A stretch of DNA of 64,000 bases from Ascaphus truei (lineage: Eukaryota > Chordata > Amphibia > Anura > Ascaphidae): assembly GCA_036426205.1 (NCBI GenBank), contig CM071573.1:74314043-74378042 (forward strand). The letters run 5' to 3'. Below are positions 56,379 to 64,000 of this stretch, one piece after another. The notes beneath the pieces were generated by a model. That model saw only the letters and a list, made by a program, of their open reading frames with translations, was not told the DNA's origin and ran no database searches. Within the stretch, counting starts at the first letter, position 1; each line of letters opens with the position of its first letter. A program made the position numbers and the translations under genes.

Positions 56379-57311
56379 GTCTGCATGGCTGCGTAACTCT
56401 CTGGTTGATAGGTAGCCCCCACTGTGTTGTAATGATATGCATGTTAACCCTGCCCTTCACAAACAGCGTGCCCGTGATCAAAGAGGAAAAGGCTTCCATC
56501 GGGAGGTCCTTGAAGGCCAAGGCAAATACAAAGGGAGCTGATGGAGAAGAAAACAAGCTTGTTAATTGCCTGTACATTATTTTAATAGTAGAACTAGTCA
56601 TCTGGGACAACTCCTAGTACAGTATAAAGCCCTTTGACTCAGAGGACGCCTCATAGACCATACACATGCCTGATTAACTACTCGCTATTCCCGTTGCCAC
56701 GCGTCAATAGTTCTCTGTAATTGGCCCCATTGGTGGCAGGCTGCCTTCTTTAATTTGTGTTACTCAATGTATTAATGTTGGTTACTTTTCTGTCTACTCG
56801 CGATTTGCGAGATGGGATTTGTCTCAATACAATGAATGCTGCATACTTGTATATTCTTTATCCGACCTTATGTGCTTTTGTTGAGATATATATTGGATAT
56901 GTGGTACATACATACATACATACTATACAGTACATACATACATATGGAAAACAAATACTGCACATATTACCACGCTCCTCCCTTTGTGAAGTATGCAGCG
57001 GGTAAAAGGATTGGCCTTCCATTTATGGAAAACAAATAACAATTCCTGCGCTCCTACCAATTTGGGCTAAAATATACCAGTGACATATTTACATGGAGAA
57101 CCGAAGTCTGTGTGACGCAGGAATCATTTGGTTGCATATTTTGGTCAAAACATGATTCAAGCCTTGCAACCTCACCAAGGTAGACTCTGTTTACCATGCA
57201 CCTAAACTAAAAATATGTAATTTCTTATTGTCCTGCAGAATAATCTTTGTGTGTATGTGAAAGTGCCCTGAAGGGGTTAATAAATGAAGCATGTGCATAT
57301 TTGTGATTTGG
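56379..57311. other. Unassigned sequence
   Basis: Short (CATA)n near 56910-56945. No gene or recognised repeat. Confidence 0.5.
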
Positions 57312-57369
57312 TGCAAACCTGACCTGTTAGGGGGTGGGGGGGCTTGAGGACTGGAGTTGAGCCCCCCTG
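57312..57369. mobile_element. hAT MITE, copy H8 (right end)
   Basis: GCAAACCTGACCTGTTAGGG, a G-run, then TTGAGGACTGGAGTTGAGCC and CCCCTG. Left part missing. Confidence 0.85.
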
Positions 57370-57929
57370 TTGCAGATCATTACAGACTGAGAAATTGTTC
57401 ATTGTACCATGCAAGTTGGATTCTTATTTTGCTCGTGTATATATGTTTGTTTGTACTAAACAAAATTGCATTTGCAACCGCTATTATTGTATCTAATATT
57501 TTATCCACAAGTCTATCCTTACATTTGTTTGCAGGTTTGTATTACATGCCAAAATTATTTATAACCTAGATGTTGCAAATGTATAGTTTGTTCCAAAATA
57601 TATCATTTTTTTATCCCTGCTCAATGTGCTGGAGAGCGTTTTTGCACCATTCTTTCCAGCAAAGTTGAGATCTTCTTCAACATTGTGTTGACCTGGGATG
57701 GCAATTTCATCACCAGCATTTGGAATGTCCGCAGTGCACCCGGCCAGCTTCTGCCCCCGGGGCCCAAGCAACCTTTTGCCACGGAACTGGAGGCATCCCG
57801 ACAAGGTGCCAGTTTTAGAGGGGGGTGGGAGAGGGGGAAATTGAGTGAGAGAGAAGGGGTGGAGGAGTAGAGTGATTGAGAAGGGGTGGGGGAGTCGAGT
57901 GAGAGAGAAGAGGTGGCAATCGATGACTG
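57370..57929. other. Unassigned sequence
   Basis: A GA-rich tandem (GTGAGAGAGAAG(G/A)GGTGG) at 57840-57915. No gene recognised. Confidence 0.5.
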
Positions 57930-58062
57930 GGCCTTTGATTGGGCAACTTGTGCTGAAGCAGGGACTGATTGAGCCACCTGTGCTGAAGCAGGGATATCTG
58001 AAAACCTAACCTGTTGGTGTTGAGGGGGGGGGTACTTGAGCACCCGGAGTTGAGCACCCCTG
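57930..58062. mobile_element. hAT MITE, copy H9 (right part)
   Basis: Two successive GTGCTGAAGCAGGGA copies, GATATCTGAAAACC, CTGTTGGTG, a G-run and GGAGTTGAGCACCCCTG. The left TIR was not found. Confidence 0.85.
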
Positions 58063-59291
58063 ACTTAGTTCAATCATAACATGTGAAGTTACAGGCTTGA
58101 GAAAGCAAGGATTTTATACAACACATTATAATATGTTCAACTAGTGACTCCCCCCATAACACCTCCTATTTCTCCATATAACAATTTAATATATTGCTGA
58201 TAGCAGGAAAAATGTGTACTGTAGGAAAGTATCAGGAAACCTGAAATTATAAATGCTAGTTGTGTGAATTATTGTCTTGGGTCCATTTAAACAGCCTGGG
58301 AGCTTGTTATAAAATGTTTAGTAAAATCCAAACGGCAAACAACAGTGCTGAAAAAGAGGAGGCATCGTTTGTGTAATAAATGTATATTATTGATATAATA
58401 ATGAAAAGAAAACACTGCTCTTGCTATTGTGTGATACATAGGAAGTGTGACCGTAATGTCTACTGTATATTCAGTTCAATACAAAATATGATATATGTAT
58501 TCTGTAAAATAAAGCCCCAAGACGTGTCTGGCCATAACTGGATGAAAATGTTCACTTCTTTATAGGAACATTCACCCCTATCCAAACTGTTCAATCGCAG
58601 AACCAAAGCATGCACGAAAAAATAGTTCCAGATTTCCCTCTGACCTTGAAAATCATTTGACGAGATAATATAATATTGTTGAGATTTATCGTTTGAACTG
58701 AACACAGGTCCACTAAAGAAACATGCTCAAAGCCGCGCCAATGTCCCAGGCAAAGAAATACACAATGAACCTTTAGCAGAAGAACCGGTTATTCGGCCAA
58801 AATGAAGTAGCTTTAGGATTGAATATGGCCAGGGAATAAATAAGGTAATGCACATTTGCTGTACCTTTGGATTACATCACCATAAATCTTCCTTGAAAGA
58901 GAAATGATCACCTATTTCCTGAAAATAATGATGGATCACTGCAGTGATACAGGGTCAGCATCAATTTATCTGCATAACTCTTTGTCGCTAGGATCATACC
59001 ATAGCAGGTTTTAGCAGCTCAGATAGTGTTTGATTTTGCTTTTGCCTTGTGCAGCTTTATTTTTATACGGCTAACCCCATAAAGCAGCAGTAAGAAAACT
59101 AGAAATATTGTCGTGTGCTATATGATAACATACTGTATATACAAAATGCCCTATGCAAGAATAAGGATGTAATTGATAACAGAGTAGATCTTCCAGGCCA
59201 TCCAATGTAAACTACACATATGGGTATATTTGTGATGCTGTTCAGTGTTTGACAGAGCACTTGTGGGATAAAGCAACACCAGTACTCAGAA
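58063..59291. other. Unassigned AT-rich sequence
   Basis: No gene or recognised repeat. Confidence 0.5.
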
Positions 59292-59749
59292 TTAAAGCTG
59301 CAGTTCAGTCTTTTTTTTTATTTTTTTATTTATTTTTTTACTTTAATAGTTTTATGTGTGCAATCTCTAATTACCTAAAGAACTGTATAGCTGCAGGTCA
59401 ATTCGTTCTCCATGTATTGATAGGTCGAAATTTGGTGACATAATTAGTGAAGGGATCTGTTTATATTCTGCTTGTCTGTCAGTGGAAGCTCATGAATATT
59501 CATGAGCAATCTTGCACTGACATGTGCTAGAGGGAGGGCAGGGCTGACAAAGGGGTGTGCCAGGGCTTGTGACAGGACATGAAGGGACAGTGCCTTAGCA
59601 AATGGCTGTTAAAATAGAATATAAGAAAATTGGTCTTTAAAAGTTGTTTTTTTAAAAACAGAAAATGCTAAAAGTATTTTTTCTTACTACAGAACTGATT
59701 TATTTAAAAAACACACACATGCAGGATATTGACTGAACTGCAGCTTTAA
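59292..59749 (+). mobile_element. TTAA-type MITE, copy c
   Basis: Ends TTAAAGCTGCAGTTCAGTC and GACTGAACTGCAGCTTTAA are perfect inverted repeats of 19 bp including TTAA (59292-59295, 59746-59749). The interior includes CTAGAGGGAGGGCAGGGCTG and GGGGTGTGCCAGGGCTTGTG, shared with copy e. Confidence 0.93.
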
Positions 59750-59767
59750 ATGAGTGGAGGATGGGTG

Positions 59768-60102
59768 TTAAAGCTGCAGTTCATGCAATATCCTGCATGT
59801 GGTTTTTTTTAATAAATCAGTTCTGTAGTAAGAAAAAATACTTTTAGCATTTTCTGTTTTTAAAAAAACAACTTTGAAAGACCAATTTTCTTGTATTCTA
59901 TTTTAACAAGCATGCTTGTTCCTATAGCAACGATTTACATTCCCCATATTTAAAGATGTCGCCAAACTTTGCCGATCAATAGACGGAGAACGAATTGACC
60001 GGCAGCTATGCAGTTTTTTTAGGTAAGTAGAGATTGCCCACATGAAACTATTGAAGTTAAAAAAAAAAAAAAAAAAAACGGGAGCCTGAACTGCAGCTTT
60101 AA
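59768..60102 (-). mobile_element. TTAA-type MITE, copy d (internally deleted, inverted to c)
   Basis: Ends TTAAAGCTGCAGTTCATGC and GCCTGAACTGCAGCTTTAA with TTAA at 59768 and 60099. Its left ~140 bp mirrors the right ~140 bp of copy c, making a local inverted repeat centred near 59758. It lacks the GGGCAGGGCT middle. Confidence 0.92.
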
Positions 60103-60737
60103 GGTTTTTGTAGGAGTTATAATAAATGATTTAATAATTGTTCTAATGTCTTTTTCAGTCTCAAACACAATGTGCATAGCAATGAATATGGCAGACATGC
60201 AGCTCTCCAAAATGAGTGTAATGCTGTATGTGTTGCCTTGTTGTGTGAGAAAAATAGGATTCTTGTGCATTAACAACTTGAAACTATGTCGCTTGACAAT
60301 GGCCGGTATGTTTTGTATGTAGAGTTTTATTTCAGAATTCCTGTTGCTTTTCTTGTTCAAAATGCATGTAGTACAATTCTATACGTAGGCTGAAAGCGGA
60401 ATTAGCAAATACTAGGGTTCAGCCAACATACATGGCTTTTAGAAAAAGGGCTGTGTCGTTATGGCAATAACACACGTGACAAAAATAAATTCACAACCGC
60501 AGCCCCATCTTTTATGTACTTAATGGAATTTATGTCAACCACTTTTGCAGAATATCACAGTGCAGTGTATGATAGTATGAGAAGAACTAAACGGATAACT
60601 AAATGAAATAAATGCAATTCGAAACATGTCATTATCGAAGATTACCAGGCTCAGATAAATTAATTTCAAACGTACTTTCATAAATTCTCCTACATACAAA
60701 TAAACATGAAAGTACAGGTCATATCCCTTATTTTCTC
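60103..60737. other. Unassigned sequence between TTAA elements
   Basis: No gene or recognised repeat. Confidence 0.5.
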
Positions 60738-61235
60738 TTAAAGCAGCAGTCCAAGCTGCCATCCCCCCCGCTCTCCCCCCCCCCCCATTTAATATGGGCA
60801 TCAATACAATCCACATAATGATAAGTAATTAGCTAAGTTGCAGATCGATCTGTTCTCCTGAGATTGATCGGCAAAGATTCGGCTCGGGGGTTCACTAAAT
60901 GGCTGTCAGTGCAGCAGAAGAGGACCAAAGATGCAAAGTTCTGTGGGGAAGATCATGTGACCAGGTATCACTAGATACGATTGGTGCACTGCTAGAGAGA
61001 GGGCAGGGCTAAAAAAAAAAAGGGGTGTGTCCAAGCCTGTTTCAGAAGAGAAAGGGGATGTGACTTTGTAAATGTTTGCTATAAAAATAGAAAAAATGCT
61101 TGTTACATTATAATACATAAAAAATATAATTCAGAGTGATTTTAAAAAAAAATGCTACAAGTATTTTCTCATAGTTCAGAACTGATTCGATAAAAATAAA
61201 ACAGACATAGTATATTGCTTGGTCTGCAGCTTTAA
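60738..61235 (+). mobile_element. TTAA-type MITE, copy e
   Basis: Left TTAAAGCAGCAGTCCAAGC and right GCTTGGTCTGCAGCTTTAA with TTAA at both ends (60738, 61232). The interior blocks GATCGGCAAAGATTCGGCTC, CAGAAGAGGACCAAAGATGC and GCACTGCTAGAGAGAGGGCA occur in reverse in copy f. Confidence 0.92.
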
Positions 61236-61950
61236 CAGTCATAAGAGAAACCGAAAGACTTCTCTATCTGGTTGACACCAGCCTAGTAGGATTAAGGGTT
61301 TAAGGCACGTTCATACATCTCAGCATGGTAAGCTGCTAAAGTGCACGAGTGATGCCAGATGGACAAATATGAATCCATGCCAAGGCCTTGTACTTATTTT
61401 AAGTGAATTGACCGAGAGTGTAAAGTGCTTTGACATAAGCAGTATGAGACACCACCATTGGTAAGCATGGAGATCTGCTAGGACTGCTCTCATTAAATGT
61501 ATGTATGTAAAGGCAGGTTACCGTGCACTGCTCACCTATAGCTTTACAGCCTACGTCTCTGGTTCTTAACCCTTCCACTGCCAGAGGGGTCAGCAACGCT
61601 TAGGGGTTTCTCGACATATCTTTTGAGTTTGCGGTTTTTCAGTTATATTATTTTAGTATCCTAATTGTTTTCGTGATTTCAAACCTATTTATTTATTATT
61701 TGTACATTATTATGCTGTTCTAGCACTTCCTGCATTTTGTTTTTTTTAGTTTTTCCCATCCTTTGGTAAAAGTCCAAATCACGAATTAAAGTACCCACCC
61801 GTAACCCCAATACTTCCGCCCACTCCCTGAAGATGGGGTGATTGGTCCTTGCAACAGAGTCAGCTAATAATAGATTCATTTCTACCCGATGTGTGTTTTT
61901 ATGGACAACAGTTTTTTGTTACAATTAGTCCACTGACAAACAGTTGGGAG
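61236..61950. other. Unassigned sequence between TTAA elements
   Basis: No gene or recognised repeat. Confidence 0.5.
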
Positions 61951-62422
61951 TTAAAGCGGCAGCCCAAGCAATATCCTACGTGTTTTTTTTTTTATTTTAA
62001 ATAAATCAGTTCTGTACTATGAGAAAATACTTCTAGCGTTTAAAAAAAAAAAAACATTTTAAAATAAAATGTTAATGTATTATAATGTAACAAGCATTCT
62101 TTGTTTCTATAGCAACCATTTATAAAGTCAAACTCCTTCCTCTTCTGAAACAGGCTCTGGCACACCCCTTTTTGAGCCCTGTCCTCTCTCTAGCAGTGCA
62201 CCAATTGTATCAAGTGACTGCCTGGTCACATGATCTTCCTCACAGAACTTTGCATCTTTGGTCCTCTTCTGCTGCACTCACAGCCATGTAGTGAACCCGC
62301 AAGCCGAATCTTCGCAGATCGATCACAGGAGGACGGATCGACCGGCAACATAGCCAATTACTTACTTGTGTGGATTGTATTAATGCACATACATATATAT
62401 ATAGCTTGAACTGTTGCTTTAA
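61951..62422 (-). mobile_element. TTAA-type MITE, copy f
   Basis: Left TTAAAGCGGCAGCCCAAGC and right GCTTGAACTGTTGCTTTAA, TTAA at 61951 and 62419. The interior is the reverse of copy e (GCATCTTTGGTCCTCTTCTG, CCGAATCTTCGCAGATCGATC), so the best-preserved pair is e and f. Confidence 0.92.
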
Positions 62423-62790
62423 GGAAGAAATTACTTAGAAAAGTGTATGTTGAAGTTCATGATAACAAATGTGTCAAATTCTATTCAATGAAAAGGCTTT
62501 GGAGGAAACAGACTGGAAACCCACTCCCGTGAGAGTAAAGGGCAGTGAATGTGTAATTTCAGCAAAAGGCTAATATAAGCAGACAACATAAGATAAAATG
62601 TATATTTGAAGGCGCAATAATTAAATACATTCCACTTGAGGCACAATTGTATGGGATTGGTGGTGGATGGGTTAATGACCTAATGTTTTTAATACCATGT
62701 ATACATTTTTCTAATACATTTTTTTTACTTTAAATGCAAAGAACCCCCTGCACCCCCCCCCCCTAGTACATAACGAAGTTTCCATTCTGT
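62423..62790. other. Unassigned AT-rich sequence
   Basis: A C-run at 62753-62762. No gene or recognised repeat. Confidence 0.5.
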
Positions 62791-62792
62791 GG

Positions 62793-64000
62793 AGCCGATT
62801 CACTAAGCTCCGTTAATTTGCGCTGAAATGGGTTACATCGCTTGGGTGCAAAGGGGTGAAGCCAAAAGCGCTATTCACTAAGGGTGTTTGGCGCGTTTTC
62901 GGCCTGCCTTGCCAAAAAGGGCCATATCGTGCGAGCACCTTCTTCCCCCCCTGATATCGTGCTTAAAGTTAAATAGACCGATAACTGATATAAACAAAGC
63001 AGCCTGTAAGAACTGCACGGAGACGCTGCGTCTCAATGCATGGCTCTTACAGGCGATCGTGCTGTACAAATATGATTTTTAATACTAGTGTACATGAGCA
63101 GGGGGTCTCCTGAGCTGAACCGCATTGGTTTCAGGTCCGGGGACCCCCTACTTCAGGAGATACAGGCCCCGTTATGGGGTGCCGGTATCCCCTGCATAAT
63201 GTAAATGTCCCGGTCACGTGACGCGGGAGCTTTAAAAGTTTAGGGGATACCGGCACCCCATAAAGGGGCCTATATATCCTGAAGTAGGGGGCCCCCGAGG
63301 CTGAAACCAATGCAGTTCAGCTCAGGAGACCCCCTGCACATCTACCCTAGTATTAAAACACCAATACCAATAAATAATAATTCATTACCGTAGCGGCTAT
63401 CCGCTAAGGCAATGAAGGGGTTAAGGCATAATAGCATGTTTTTTGGGGACAATTGCCCCCAATAAACATTGCAATATACAACACACATCCCCCTCACCCC
63501 CTAACACATACACACTACAGTAATGGGCAAAATTACTATTATCCACATATGGATAATAATGCATTTGCCCATGAAAAATACATTAATCACAATAAATAAA
63601 ATAAATACATTTTGTACTCACCCTTGTCCGGCACCCACGATGAAGGCCATCCTCATCTTCATCACCGTCCATACACTCGGGTGCTGAAAAATATACACAA
63701 GAATAAAAAGAGCCAATCTAATGTCCCCTAACCCCTTAATCACCTTAGCGGTTATTAAGGACCTCCGGAACAAGAAGAAGACCAGGGCGTGGCAGATGAA
63801 GAAAAGAAGACCCAGAACAAGACAGCTGAAGACCCCCGCTATGGATTACAAATAGAAGAAAGAAGACACCGACACTTTTGGATTGTAATGGTTTATTTTT
63901 GTATGGTTAGCTGGTTCCTGTTGTTGGATTATTTCTTCGACACATCCGGTTCAACGGGATTCGGTGAGTCGTTCATCTAATGGTAAGTAAACCAAAGAAA
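62793..64000. mobile_element. Probable mobile element with an internal palindrome (runs off window)
   Basis: GAGCCGATTCACTAAGCTCCG at 62793 resembles the CACTAA-type end of other elements here. 63063-63357 is an inverted repeat (TTTTTAATACTAG...GGGGGTCTCCTGAGCTGAAC / GTTCAGCTCAGGAGACCCCC...CTAGTATTAAAA) whose inner arms GGGGTGCCGGTATCCCCT and AGGGGATACCGGCACCCC also pair. From 63700 on, a 63-residue frame (63789-63980) with a hydrophobic stretch near its middle is open. I do not recognise it and it may be chance. Confidence 0.5.

Noticed and set aside
63789..63980. 63-residue frame with a hydrophobic segment
   Set aside because: Could be a small membrane protein, but it lies in repeat-like DNA, has no recognised relative and length is within chance.

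Overview
The window looks like vertebrate nuclear DNA, most likely from a frog or another amphibian with a large, repeat-rich genome. The host gene content is two coding exons of one neuronal gene. Almost everything else is decayed transposable elements, short inverted-repeat (MITE-like) elements, micro- and minisatellites, and AT-rich sequence I could not assign. The amphibian call is an inference from the mixture of repeats (L1-like and CR1 LINEs, a CORE-SINE, TTAA-flanked and hAT-type MITEs, palindromic modules). No marker in the window proves the species.

The host gene is the 5' end of GRID1 (ionotropic glutamate receptor delta-1), read on the minus strand. Exon 1 (34015 down to 33937) carries the start codon and signal peptide. 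Intron 1 is about 2.6 kb with GT-AG ends. Exon 2 (31296 down to 31141) encodes the start of the amino-terminal domain. Both junctions fall in phase 1 and join in frame. Exon 3 was not found, so 1-31140 is probably part of a long intron 2. The region above 34015 holds the 5' UTR, the promoter and upstream DNA. I saw no other host gene there.

Layout. 1-8.9 kb: a hAT end, an LTR-like sequence split by a 1.6-kb hAT element full of tandem repeats, a 5'-truncated L1-like LINE, a reversed CR1 fragment and a TTAA-type MITE. 9.3-12 kb: a CR1 LINE with ORF1 (esterase domain) and the start of ORF2. 12-31 kb: many small elements, several with target-site duplications (TSDs), including a solo LTR (24.85-25.78 kb), a Tigger-like MITE and hAT MITEs, plus a 570-bp minisatellite. 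31-34 kb: GRID1. 34-64 kb: a 1.0-kb 3-bp-TSD element with an internal palindrome, CORE-SINEs, a SINE split by a 1.3-kb TIR element that itself contains a palindrome, a 1.4-kb palindrome at 47.4-48.75 kb, a 49-bp minisatellite split by a repeat insertion, and four TTAA-type elements packed into 3.1 kb near 60 kb.

The genes do not form a pathway: the elements are independent insertions in and around GRID1. The most distinctive recurring signal not explained by standard classes is a short core resembling ACG(C/T)GTTTCGG, followed by a small hairpin and a TTCTTCAGG/TTTATCAAG-like stretch. It sits at or near the centre of several palindromic modules whose arms are otherwise unrelated.
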